46,582 nucleotides of DNA from Acetatifactor sp. (GTDB lineage: Bacteria > Bacillota > Clostridia > Lachnospirales > Lachnospiraceae): assembly GCA_018385425.1 (NCBI GenBank), contig JAHBAA010000130.1, positions 1 through 46,582 on the forward strand, given 5' to 3'. Below, one piece after another: positions 1 through 7,945 of the stretch (positions are counted from its first letter, which is position 1; every line of letters starts with the position of its first letter). The notes beneath the pieces are model-generated. The model saw only the letters and a program-made list of their open reading frames with translations. It searched no databases and was not told the origin of the DNA. A program made the position numbers and the translations under genes.

Positions 1-115
1 GTTGCAGACTGTAGCGAGGCGTCGGTACTTAGGCTGCGTATTTTGCAGCCTTATGTACCGCTACGTCGAGGTCCAAGCGAAAGCGTGTCTGCAAGCAGAC
101 ATACAGGTCTTAAGG
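1..115. repeat. Structured intergenic repeat, copy 1 (left edge cut by the window)
   Basis: This non-coding stretch shares two blocks with the element at 23881-24030: CGGTACTTAGGCT (23-35) and a GC-GNRA-GC hairpin followed by GTGTCTGC (77-92). An outer stem pairs GCAGAC (4-9) with GTCTGC (87-92). Inside it, CGGTAC (23-28) pairs with GTACCG (55-60), and GGCTGC (32-37) pairs with GCAGCC (45-50). The tetraloop here is GAAA; in the other copy it is GAGA. The left arm may continue outside the window. It could be an RNA element or a palindromic interspersed repeat. No protein gene is supported in 1-287. Confidence 0.6.
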
Positions 116-210
116 CGAAGGAACACCATTTTCAAAAGGGAGAAGCGTTTTGACACTATCACCAATTTCCCTATTTATCTTTTGTATATTTCTTACAGAT
201 TGACAAGAAA

Positions 211-237
211 AAGAGTCTTTACAGGCTCTTTTTTTTA
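211..237 (+). terminator. Rho-independent terminator upstream of feoA
   Basis: A 7-bp stem (AAGAGTC 211-217 with GGCTCTT 224-230, one G-T pair) has a TTTACA loop and is followed by a run of T to 236. It ends transcription coming from outside the window or from the repeat region. Its loop is also the -35 box of the feoA promoter. Confidence 0.7.
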
Positions 238-246
238 TATTATAAT
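218..246 (+). promoter_or_regulatory. Promoter of feoAB
   Basis: TTTACA at 218-223 and TATAAT at 241-246 are separated by 17 bases. The expected start site near 253 lies just before the Fur box. The -35 hexamer overlaps the loop of the upstream terminator. Confidence 0.7.
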
Positions 247-257
247 TCAGATGTAAA

Positions 258-272
258 TGATAATCATTATCA
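258..272. promoter_or_regulatory. Fur box (7-1-7 inverted repeat)
   Basis: TGATAAT-C-ATTATCA is a perfect 7-1-7 inverted repeat, identical to the core Fur box known from Bacillus. It lies between the -10 box and the feoA start codon. Iron-loaded Fur bound here should block transcription of feoAB. Confidence 0.9.
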
Positions 273-287
273 ATAAGGAAGACGATT

Positions 288-524
288 ATGACACTGTTTG
301 AAACGGAAAAGGGAAAGCAATATCGTATCAAAGGGCTCTATGTGGATCCGGGAATCACCAGACGCCTACAGGCCCTGGGTTTGAATGACGGTACGGTTAT
401 TACCGTATTGAACCGAAAACATCAGGGAGCACTGATCATACAGGTTCGGGGGACCAGACTGGCACTTGGAAAGTATATTTCCTCCGGAATCGAAGTGAGT
501 GAGGAAGGAGAGGGCACAAGATGA
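288..524 (+). CDS. feoA: FeoA family ferrous iron transport protein
   Basis: This 78-residue protein is a small SH3-like FeoA domain, the cytoplasmic partner of the FeoB iron permease. It shows the family pattern of short beta strands: a YRIKGLYVDPGITRRLQALGL segment (split here by description only) around residues 12-33, then GTVITVLNR, and a C-terminal RLALGKYISSGIEV. The length is typical. The start ATG follows AAGGAAG, and a Fur box lies 15 bases upstream. The stop overlaps the feoB start (ATGA), indicating translational coupling. FeoA proteins are thought to modulate FeoB GTPase or complex assembly. No feoC is present. Confidence 0.9.
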   Translation: MTLFETEKGKQYRIKGLYVDPGITRRLQALGLNDGTVITVLNRKHQGALIIQVRGTRLALGKYISSGIEVSEEGEGTR

Positions 525-2521
525 GTGAGAGAAAGGACCATATCAAGGTAGCCTGCATCGGCAATCCCAATTGCGGAAAAACCACATTGTTCAATGCACT
601 TACCGGCTCCAGGCTGAAGGTGGCAAACTGGCCGGGAGTGACTGTAGAGAAAATCGAGGGTGAGACCAGTTATGAAGATACGTCTATCACACTGATCGAT
701 ACGCCCGGGATCTACTCTCTGACCTGTTATACCATTGAGGAGAAGGTGACCAGACTCTGTGCGATGGATGATGACATCGACGTGATCATCAATGTGGTGG
801 ATGCCTCCAGCTTAGAGCGCAATCTGTACCTGACCCTGCAGCTGTTGGAGCTTGGGAAACCGGTGGTTCTGGCTCTGAATATGATGGACGTGGTCAGGGA
901 ACGTGGGTTGGAGATCGATCTCCACCGTCTGCCGGAGATGCTGGGCAATATTCCCGTGGTTCCTGTCAGTGCCGCAAAGCGGTCCGGACTGGACATTTTG
1001 CTGCATGCGGTGATCCACCACTACGAGGAGGGGGCGGAGGAGTTTCTTCTGGAATATCCGCAGGCAATCGAAGAGAGAATTGCCAAGCTTTCTGTGATGA
1101 TGCAGGCCCATTATCCCACCCATTCCTCCGTCAGATGGCATGCCATCAAGCTGCTGGAGGATGACGAGGAGGTGAAGGCGGAGCATCCCATTGCTGTCAA
1201 CAACATTGCCGATCGCAGCTACGAGAAGGAGATCATCCAGAGCAAATACGATTACATAGAGAAGATCGTGGCGGAGACCATATTTCACCGAGAGAAAAAG
1301 GCCGCCTTTACGGATAAGCTGGATCGTGCGCTGACCCACTCCGTATTTGGAATTCCTCTGTTTCTTTTGATCATGTGCTTTGTGTTCTTTTTAACATTTT
1401 TTGTGGGAGATGCCCTGAAAGGAGTCTTTGAACTGGGCTTGGACTGGTTTTCACAGACAGTGGATGCCGGCCTGCAGGCACTCCATGCGTCCGATTGGCT
1501 GCGGTCTCTGGTGGTAGAAGGAATGATTGCCGGCGTAGGCGGCATTCTGACCTTTATCCCCAATATCGTCATTCTGTTTCTGGCGCTGGCTGTGCTGGAG
1601 GACAGCGGTTATATGTCCAGAGTGGCTTACGTCATGGACTCTGTCATGGGGAAGGTGGGTCTGTCCGGCAAAGCTTTTTTGCCCATGATTCTTGGATTCG
1701 GCTGCACTGTACCGGCGGTAATGGCCACCAGAGCGCTGGAGACAGAGAGGGACAGACGTAAGACGATGATGGTGATCCCTTTTATGTCCTGCTCCGCCAG
1801 ACTTCCGATCTATGTTCTGTTCTCTGAGATGTTTTTCCCGGAGTGCGCCGCACCGGTGGCTTTCTCCCTGTATGTAGTCGGGATGGCGGTAGCAATTCTG
1901 GCCGCCCTTGTCTACAACCGATTGACCAAGGGCAGAGAGAACGATTCTCTGCTCATCGAACTTCCGGAATATAAGAGACCCAACGCCCGAACGATCCGCA
2001 TTTATGTCTGGAATAAGCTGAAGGATTATCTGTCCAAGGCGGGCACGACCATCTTTATTGCCTCCATTGTCATCTGGTTTCTGCTCAACTTCGGCATCAC
2101 AGGTATGGTGGAAAATCCTGCCGACAGCTTTGGCGCAGTGATCGGAAAACTGTTCGCACCCCTGTTGGCTCCTGCAGGTCTCGGCATGTGGCAGATCGGT
2201 GTGGCGTTATTGTCAGGCATTTCCGCCAAAGAGATCGTGGTGTCCAGCTTTGCGGTATTGTTCGGCGTGTCCAACGCCAACTCCTCCGCAGGAATGGCTG
2301 CAGTGGTGTCAAATATCCATGCAGTGAATCCTGCCTTTGGCCCCCTGAATGCCTATTGCCTGATGCTGTTCTGCCTCCTGTATGTACCCTGTGTGGCTAC
2401 CATTGCCACGATCAAAAAGGAGAGCGGGTCCACCGGATTTACCCTGAAAATGATCGCATTTCAGATGCTTTTGGCATGGACGGTATCCACCCTCGTCTTC
2501 CAGATCGGAAGCTTATTCTGA
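521..2521 (+). CDS. feoB: FeoB ferrous iron transporter, GTPase-permease
   Basis: This 666-residue inner-membrane Fe(II) importer has an N-terminal G domain: G1 GNPNCGKT (residues 14-21), the GVTVE switch, G3 DTPG (60-63) and G4 NMMD (about 122-125). A helical linker runs to about residue 265. The C-terminal half holds many membrane segments with the Gate motifs, including GCTVPA and SCSARLPIYVL. It is shorter than the roughly 770 residues of the E. coli protein, as is common in Firmicutes. It is co-transcribed with feoA (4-base overlap) under the Fur box at 258-272. The next gene encodes an iron-rich hydrogenase, an obvious consumer of the iron, but it appears to have its own promoter. Confidence 0.95.
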   Translation: MSERKDHIKVACIGNPNCGKTTLFNALTGSRLKVANWPGVTVEKIEGETSYEDTSITLIDTPGIYSLTCYTIEEKVTRLCAMDDDIDVIINVVDASSLERNLYLTLQLLELGKPVVLALNMMDVVRERGLEIDLHRLPEMLGNIPVVPVSAAKRSGLDILLHAVIHHYEEGAEEFLLEYPQAIEERIAKLSVMMQAHYPTHSSVRWHAIKLLEDDEEVKAEHPIAVNNIADRSYEKEIIQSKYDYIEKIVAETIFHREKKAAFTDKLDRALTHSVFGIPLFLLIMCFVFFLTFFVGDALKGVFELGLDWFSQTVDAGLQALHASDWLRSLVVEGMIAGVGGILTFIPNIVILFLALAVLEDSGYMSRVAYVMDSVMGKVGLSGKAFLPMILGFGCTVPAVMATRALETERDRRKTMMVIPFMSCSARLPIYVLFSEMFFPECAAPVAFSLYVVGMAVAILAALVYNRLTKGRENDSLLIELPEYKRPNARTIRIYVWNKLKDYLSKAGTTIFIASIVIWFLLNFGITGMVENPADSFGAVIGKLFAPLLAPAGLGMWQIGVALLSGISAKEIVVSSFAVLFGVSNANSSAGMAAVVSNIHAVNPAFGPLNAYCLMLFCLLYVPCVATIATIKKESGSTGFTLKMIAFQMLLAWTVSTLVFQIGSLF

Positions 2522-2529
2522 GATTTTCC

Positions 2530-2559
2530 TTGCTATGTGGAATCCTGATAGTGTATAAT
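2530..2559 (+). promoter_or_regulatory. Promoter of the hydrogenase gene
   Basis: TTGCTA (2530-2535) and TATAAT (2554-2559) are separated by 18 bases. They lie in the 103-base gap between feoB and the hydrogenase start. No Fur box is visible here. Confidence 0.55.
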
Positions 2560-2624
2560 ATTGCATGGTTGTAGATACAGATACCGCTGATGACAGGGCA
2601 TTACAATTAATGTGAGGATAAGCT

Positions 2625-4118
2625 ATGAGTGATATGCGAGGAATTGATACTCCGGTTAGACAGCGCAGGAGAAGAGTGTTCAGAGAGGTTGCCAACCTTG
2701 CTTACAATTCCACCAATCTGAAGGATGATTGTGAGGCGCTTCCCTACAAGATCGTTGACTATGAAGAGTCCCAGTATTGGGAGAGCGTTTACCGGGACAG
2801 AGCTGTGGTACGGGAACGTATCCGCCTGGCCATGGGCATGAGCCTTCGTCCCGAGAACAGAGAACATCCCGGGCATCTGACGGAGGGAATCGAAGAGAGC
2901 AATATTGATGAGAAATATTATGAGCCGCCGCTGATGCAGGTGATTCCATCCGCCTGCAACGCCTGTCCGGAGAACCACTATGAGGTGACGGACGCCTGTA
3001 TGGGCTGTGTGGCGCATCCCTGTCAGATGGTGTGCCCGGTGAAGGCTATTTCCATGAAAAACGGCCGATCCTTCATTGACAGAGAAAAATGTATCAAATG
3101 TGGAAAATGCAAGGCGGTCTGCCCTTATGATGCCATCAGCCATAAGGACAGACCCTGCAAGAGTGCCTGCGGTGTAGGTGCCATCAAGTCCGACCGCTTT
3201 GGAAGAGCAGTGATCGACAATGATGTCTGTGTATCCTGCGGTATGTGCATGGTCAGCTGCCCCTTCGGAGCGATTGCGGACAAATCCCAGATCTTCCAGC
3301 TGATTCGGGCAATGCAGTCCGGTAGGACAGTGATCGCTCAGATCGCTCCTTCCTTTGTGGGACAGTTTGGCCCGAAGGTGACTCCGGAAATGTTTAAGAC
3401 TGCCCTGAAGGAACTGGGCTTTGCGGATGTCTATGAGACCGCCATCGGTGCGGATATGGGGTGTGTTGCAGAAGCAGAACACTATGTTCGTGAAGTGGCC
3501 ACAGGAAAACAGGACTTTGCGCTGACCAGCTGTTGTCCTTCCTGGTCGGTAATGGCGAAGAAGCTGTTTCCCGAAACCATCGACAAGATCAGTAATGAGC
3601 TGACTCCCATGGTCGCCACTGCCAGAATCATCAAAAATGAACACCCGGATGCGTCGGTTGTGTTTATCGGACCCTGTGCTTCCAAGAAGCTGGAGGCAAG
3701 CCGAAGAACCGTCCGCTCGGATGTGGACTTTGTGATCACCTTTGAGGAACTGACCGGTATGTTTGAGGCGAAGGGGATCCTTCTGGAGGAGATCAAGGCG
3801 ATGGATGAGATTCAGGATGCCACCGGAGCGGGCCGAGGATACGGAGTAGCCGGCGGTGTTGCCAGTGCCATTGAACAGTGTATCCAGGCCTATCATCCCG
3901 GAACCCCGGTGAAGGTGGTGCATGCGGAGAGTCTGGCGGAGTGCAGGAAGATGCTGCTGCTCGCCAAGGCGGGTAAGCTGAACGGCTGCCTGATCGAGGG
4001 AATGGCCTGCCCCGGAGGCTGTGTAGCCGGTGCGGGTACCAATATCGCCATTCCGGCGGCGGCAAAGGAACTGGCCAGGTTCAAGGCGGCGGCCAGGGAA
4101 GAGATCCCGAAAAATTGA
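2625..4118 (+). CDS. [FeFe] hydrogenase, monomeric, group B-like
   Basis: This 497-residue iron-sulfur enzyme should reversibly convert protons and electrons to H2 in the cytoplasm. The N-terminal half carries a Cys-rich segment (CNACPENHY, about 110) and ferredoxin-type clusters (CIKCGKCKAVCP, about 157; CVSCGMCMVSCP, about 204). The H-cluster motifs are L1 TSCCPSW (301-307), L2 GPCASKK (349-355) and L3 EGMACPGGC (458-466). L2 reads PCxSKK instead of the MPCxxK of classical group A enzymes, which points to group B. All four expected H-cluster cysteines are present, so it should be active. No maturase genes hydEFG are in the window. The electron donor is probably ferredoxin. Confidence 0.88.
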   Translation: MSDMRGIDTPVRQRRRRVFREVANLAYNSTNLKDDCEALPYKIVDYEESQYWESVYRDRAVVRERIRLAMGMSLRPENREHPGHLTEGIEESNIDEKYYEPPLMQVIPSACNACPENHYEVTDACMGCVAHPCQMVCPVKAISMKNGRSFIDREKCIKCGKCKAVCPYDAISHKDRPCKSACGVGAIKSDRFGRAVIDNDVCVSCGMCMVSCPFGAIADKSQIFQLIRAMQSGRTVIAQIAPSFVGQFGPKVTPEMFKTALKELGFADVYETAIGADMGCVAEAEHYVREVATGKQDFALTSCCPSWSVMAKKLFPETIDKISNELTPMVATARIIKNEHPDASVVFIGPCASKKLEASRRTVRSDVDFVITFEELTGMFEAKGILLEEIKAMDEIQDATGAGRGYGVAGGVASAIEQCIQAYHPGTPVKVVHAESLAECRKMLLLAKAGKLNGCLIEGMACPGGCVAGAGTNIAIPAAAKELARFKAAAREEIPKN

Positions 4119-4125
4119 TTTTTGG

Positions 4126-4154
4126 TTGCACTTTTTACAGAAAAGAGGTAAAAT
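4126..4154 (+). promoter_or_regulatory. Promoter of gltX
   Basis: TTGCAC (4126-4131) and TAAAAT (4149-4154) are 17 bases apart. The implied leader of about 85 bases contains a small perfect hairpin (CAGAGA 4211-4216 with TCTCTG 4220-4225). There is no T-box sequence and no terminator in it. Confidence 0.65.
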
Positions 4155-4248
4155 AACTGTTACGTCCGACGAGAGAAGAACACTCTTTGGCGGATAGATC
4201 GATGAAGGAGCAGAGAGGTTCTCTGTCCGAAGAAAGGTTACTGTTGCT

Positions 4249-5703
4249 ATGAAGATCAGAACAAGATACGCTCCCAGTCCTACAGGGAGAATGCATGTAG
4301 GAAATTTGCGCTCTGCCCTCTATGAGTTTTTGATTGCAAAGCATGACGGCGGAGATTTTATGCTCAGAATCGAGGATACCGACCAGGAGAGATTTGTGGA
4401 AGGCGCCATCGAAATCATCTATCGCACTCTGGAGAAGACCGGTCTGGTCCATGACGAGGGTCCGGACAAGGACGGCGGATATGGTCCCTATGTGCAGAGT
4501 GAGAGAATGAAGACCGGCATCTATATGAAGTATGCCAAAGAACTGATCGACAAGGGAGAGGCTTACTATTGCTTCTGTGACAAGGAGAGACTTGCTTCCC
4601 TGAAGACAGAAGTGGTGGAGGGCAAGGAGATCACGGTTTATGATAAGCATTGTCTCCATCTGTCCAAGGAGGAGATCCGGGCGAATCTGGATGCCGGCAA
4701 GCCCTTTGTCATTCGGCAGAACAATCCCGTCGAGGGAACCACTACCTTTACCGACGAGCTTTACGGTGATATCACGGTGGAGAATTCCCAGCTGGACGAT
4801 ATGATCCTGATCAAATCCGACGGTTATCCCACCTATAACTTTGCGAATGTTGTGGATGACCACACTATGAATATCACTCACGTAGTGAGAGGAAATGAGT
4901 ATCTGTCTTCTTCCCCCAAATATGTGAGACTGTATGAGGCATTTGGCTGGGAAGTTCCCGTGTATGTTCACCTGCCTCTGATCACAGATGAGAACCACAA
5001 AAAGCTTTCCAAGAGAAGCGGACATTCCTCCTTTGAGGATCTGTTGGAGCAGGGCTTCGTCACAGAGGCCATTGTAAACTACATTGCGCTTCTGGGCTGG
5101 TCTCCCGAGGATAACAGAGAGATCTTTACGTTGGAGGAGCTGATCAAAGAGTTCGACTACCATAGAATCAGCAAATCTCCTGCGGTGTTCGATATTGTAA
5201 AGCTTCGCTGGATGAACGGCGAGTATATCAAGGCCATGGATTTCGATACCTTCTACGAGATGGCTGAGCCGTATATCAAGGCAGTGATCACCAAAGATCT
5301 GGATCTGAAGAAGATCGCCAATATGGTGAAGACAAGAATCGAGGTATTCCCGGATATCGCCGGCCATATTGATTTCTTCCAGGAGCTTCCTGCGTATGAT
5401 GTGGCGATGTATACCCACAAGAAGATGAAGACAGATACAGCTTCCTCTCTGACGGTACTAAAGGATGTGCTCCCGTTGCTTACAGAGCAGACTGATTTCA
5501 GCAATGACGGGCTGTATCAGATGCTTTTGAAGTATGTGGAGGAGAAGGGCGTAAAGAACGGTTATGTGATGTGGCCCATCCGTACCGCGGTTTCCGGCAA
5601 ACAGATGACCCCTGCCGGTGCCACAGAGATCATGGAGGTATTGGGCAAGGAGGAGACGATTGCAAGAATTCAGAAGGGAATTGAACTTCTGGAGAATGCT
5701 TAA
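4249..5703 (+). CDS. gltX: Glutamate--tRNA ligase
   Basis: This 484-residue class I aminoacyl-tRNA synthetase charges tRNA-Glu in the cytoplasm. The HIGH-type motif is HVGN (16-19) within [11 protein letters not shown], and the KMSKS-type motif is KLSKR (252-256). The middle of the protein has the expected GFDYPTYN-like [16 protein letters not shown] segment (about residue 195) and the anticodon-binding C-terminal half. Length is normal for bacterial GluRS. Many clostridia use a non-discriminating GluRS plus GatCAB to make Gln-tRNA; the sequence alone does not settle which type this is. The last 8 bases overlap the start of the helicase gene. Confidence 0.95.
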   Translation: MKIRTRYAPSPTGRMHVGNLRSALYEFLIAKHDGGDFMLRIEDTDQERFVEGAIEIIYRTLEKTGLVHDEGPDKDGGYGPYVQSERMKTGIYMKYAKELIDKGEAYYCFCDKERLASLKTEVVEGKEITVYDKHCLHLSKEEIRANLDAGKPFVIRQNNPVEGTTTFTDELYGDITVENSQLDDMILIKSDGYPTYNFANVVDDHTMNITHVVRGNEYLSSSPKYVRLYEAFGWEVPVYVHLPLITDENHKKLSKRSGHSSFEDLLEQGFVTEAIVNYIALLGWSPEDNREIFTLEELIKEFDYHRISKSPAVFDIVKLRWMNGEYIKAMDFDTFYEMAEPYIKAVITKDLDLKKIANMVKTRIEVFPDIAGHIDFFQELPAYDVAMYTHKKMKTDTASSLTVLKDVLPLLTEQTDFSNDGLYQMLLKYVEEKGVKNGYVMWPIRTAVSGKQMTPAGATEIMEVLGKEETIARIQKGIELLENA

Positions 5704-7606
5704 GCTTTCCGAACTGAACGAATCACAGCGTCAGGCTGTTGCCTGGGAAGGAGGCCCGCTTTTATTGCTGGCGGGCCCCGGTTCCGGGAAGACCCATACC
5801 TTAGTCAATCGTATTCTCTACCTTCTCGAGAAGGGGGCAGATCCCTCCTCTATTCTGGTCATCACCTTCACAAAGGATGCTGCCGTTTCCATGCAGCAGC
5901 GCTTTTTTGCTCTTTCCAATCAGTATTATCCCGTCAGCTTCGGCACCTTCCATTCGCTTTTCTATCATATCATTCAGCGAAGCAGTGGAACCGCAAAACG
6001 TAATTTCCTTTCGGGAGTCGAGAAGAAACGTCACCTGATTCCCATTCTTCGAGAGTATTTTCTTCAAAAAAATCAATATGTCACCGCTCAGGAATTGGAT
6101 GCAGATGCAGACCAATTGCTCACAGCCATCAGCTTCTATAAGAATACTTCCAAATTAGATTCAGCCATCCGCAAAGCACCACACAGATACCAGGAGGATT
6201 TCTCCGCTCTTTTTGAGGAATATCAACACAAGATAAAAGCATTGGGAGCATTGGATTATGACGATATGCTGTTTGAATGCAGGCATCTCCTCGCCCATGA
6301 TGTTAAGGCACGAAAAGAGTGGCAGAATCGATTTTCACACATCCTGATCGATGAGTTTCAGGATACCAATCCTGTACAGTATGAGGTGATCCGAATGTTG
6401 ACCGGTCCGGACACGGATCTGTTTGCGGTGGGAGACGACGATCAGGCGATCTATGGGTTTCGGGGGACGAAGCCGGATATCTTGAGAGATTTTGAGCGGG
6501 ACTATCATGCGTCCAGACTGTATCTGCCGGAAAATTATCGCAGCCTGCCGGGAATCGTGCAGGCTTCCACCCGGGTGATAAGCGGCAATCGGAATCGATA
6601 TGAGAAAAAACTTACTGCGGTCAACCCGGAGGAAAACTGGATGGGTTATCCATCCTTCCGCGTGCGGAGCTTTGAGGTGAGAGAGCAGCAATATGCCTAT
6701 CTCAGCGATGAGATAAGAAGGTTCCTGGAGCATCATCAGGAGGACGGACAGACACTGGCTGTCATCTTTCGAACCAATCTGATGGCCCAGGCACTTGCCA
6801 CCAGGCTGACCCATCAGGGGATCCCCTTTGCCATGAAGGAGAAGGTGCGGAATGTCTATGAGCATTTTCTCGTAAAGGATATCATGGCATACCTTTTGCT
6901 TGCGTCCGGAGAGGGAACAAGAGAACATCTCCTTCGAATTCTCAACAAGCCATCCAGATATCTTCACAGGGAGGCAGTGGGAGAGGATGGAACCTTTGTC
7001 AGTCTGAGAAGCTACTATCGGAGAGACCCCAAGGGCTATGGGCCACATATGACCCAGCTGGAGCAGATCGATCTGCTGGAACGACAGCTGAAACTTGTAA
7101 AGGACATGCCACTGACTCTTGCAGTCAATTACATCTGTAAGGCCATTCGCTATGAAGAATATCTACGCAGGAAAGCAGAATATGATCCGGGTGTCTGTCA
7201 GGAGTGGGAGGAGGTTCTCACCTGGCTGAAGGAGGATGCGATGAATTATCGAAATGTTCGGGAATGGGTGGAAGCACAGGAACTCTATGCAAAGACACTT
7301 GCCTTGGGACAGGAAAAGAGGGCGGCAAAGCACTTTGAACCGATCCGTCTGATGACGGCACACAGCTCCAAGGGACTGGAATTCACCAGAGTGCTGATCC
7401 CGGATTGCAATGAGAAGGTCTATCCCCATGGAAACAGCCTGGAATCTGAGACAGTGGAGGAGGAGAGAAGACTGTTTTATGTGGCGATGACCAGAGCGCA
7501 GAAAAGTCTGGAGCTGATCTTTCTCACAGGAGAAAAGACGCACCCCAGACTGCCCAGCAGATTTATCAATGATTTTATACGGGAAAAACATTTTTATGAG
7601 AACTGA
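5696..7606 (+). CDS. UvrD/PcrA-like superfamily 1 DNA helicase
   Basis: This ATP-dependent 3'-5' DNA helicase has all SF1A motifs: Walker A GPGSGKT (27-33), DEFQDTN (219-225), [12 protein letters not shown] just after it, [17 protein letters not shown] and [13 protein letters not shown] near the end. I chose the ATG at 5696, which overlaps the last 8 bases of gltX and lies behind a GGAG; an earlier in-frame ATG at 5618 lies inside gltX and adds a basic shadow peptide. The product is 636 residues, shorter than PcrA (about 720-750), and lacks the long C-terminal tail that contacts RNA polymerase. It is thus a second-class UvrD-like helicase rather than clearly PcrA. Its role is probably repair or recombination. 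Confidence 0.88.
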   Translation: MLKLSELNESQRQAVAWEGGPLLLLAGPGSGKTHTLVNRILYLLEKGADPSSILVITFTKDAAVSMQQRFFALSNQYYPVSFGTFHSLFYHIIQRSSGTAKRNFLSGVEKKRHLIPILREYFLQKNQYVTAQELDADADQLLTAISFYKNTSKLDSAIRKAPHRYQEDFSALFEEYQHKIKALGALDYDDMLFECRHLLAHDVKARKEWQNRFSHILIDEFQDTNPVQYEVIRMLTGPDTDLFAVGDDDQAIYGFRGTKPDILRDFERDYHASRLYLPENYRSLPGIVQASTRVISGNRNRYEKKLTAVNPEENWMGYPSFRVRSFEVREQQYAYLSDEIRRFLEHHQEDGQTLAVIFRTNLMAQALATRLTHQGIPFAMKEKVRNVYEHFLVKDIMAYLLLASGEGTREHLLRILNKPSRYLHREAVGEDGTFVSLRSYYRRDPKGYGPHMTQLEQIDLLERQLKLVKDMPLTLAVNYICKAIRYEEYLRRKAEYDPGVCQEWEEVLTWLKEDAMNYRNVREWVEAQELYAKTLALGQEKRAAKHFEPIRLMTAHSSKGLEFTRVLIPDCNEKVYPHGNSLESETVEEERRLFYVAMTRAQKSLELIFLTGEKTHPRLPSRFINDFIREKHFYEN

Positions 7607-7609
7607 CGA

Positions 7610-7945
7610 TTATTCTTCCTCGGAATCCTCTACCAGTTCATCGAACTCGACAGTGTCCAGATATTCGTCAAATGCATCTGCAACCTTCTCATATTCCTCG
7701 TCATCCTCGATATAGATCAGTTCCGGCTCCTCGTTGGGGTCCGCCGGATTCTCCTGATAACCGTAAAACCATACTTCACCGTCCTCATTCTCGCCCTGGT
7801 CATTCAAGGGGAGAAGAACGATATAATCCTTCTGTTCCACAGTGAGGATGGTGATGATGGCACAATTTACCTTCGTCCCGTCATCCAGCTCCAGTTCAAC
7901 GGTCATTTCTTCTGCTTCTTCATCATGTTTAGAATTCTTACCCAT
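7610..7945 (-). CDS. DUF1292 protein, nested in frame at the 3' end of the capA-like frame
   Basis: An internal ATG at 7945 follows AGGAGG (7951-7956 on the complement) by 5 bases. It begins a 111-residue acidic protein of the size and style of stand-alone DUF1292 proteins: MGKNSKHDEE, then a beta-rich core (TVELELDDGTK, DYIVLLPL, EVWFYGY) and an acidic tail. DUF1292 function is unknown; such small acidic cytoplasmic proteins are widespread in Firmicutes. Expression from the internal start would give a cytoplasmic protein. The same residues in the long frame would follow a CapA domain that is predicted to be outside the cell, which makes independent translation the more sensible reading. Confidence 0.7.
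   Translation of the reverse strand: MGKNSKHDEEAEEMTVELELDDGTKVNCAIITILTVEQKDYIVLLPLNDQGENEDGEVWFYGYQENPADPNEEPELIYIEDDEEYEKVADAFDEYLDTVEFDELVEDSEEE

Noticed and set aside
2-256. Open frame through the left-edge repeat
   Set aside because: It runs through stem-loops, the terminator and the promoter, and it has no visible SD site.
2607-3923. Long open frame on the minus strand opposite the hydrogenase gene
   Set aside because: The translation is His/Ser/Gly-rich and resembles no protein, and the plus strand has a clear hydrogenase. Similar antisense shadows occur opposite ilvD, ilvB, argH and gltX.
4155-4248. A T-box or other riboswitch in the gltX leader
   Set aside because: The leader is under 100 bases and lacks the T-box sequence and a terminator; only a 6-bp hairpin is present.
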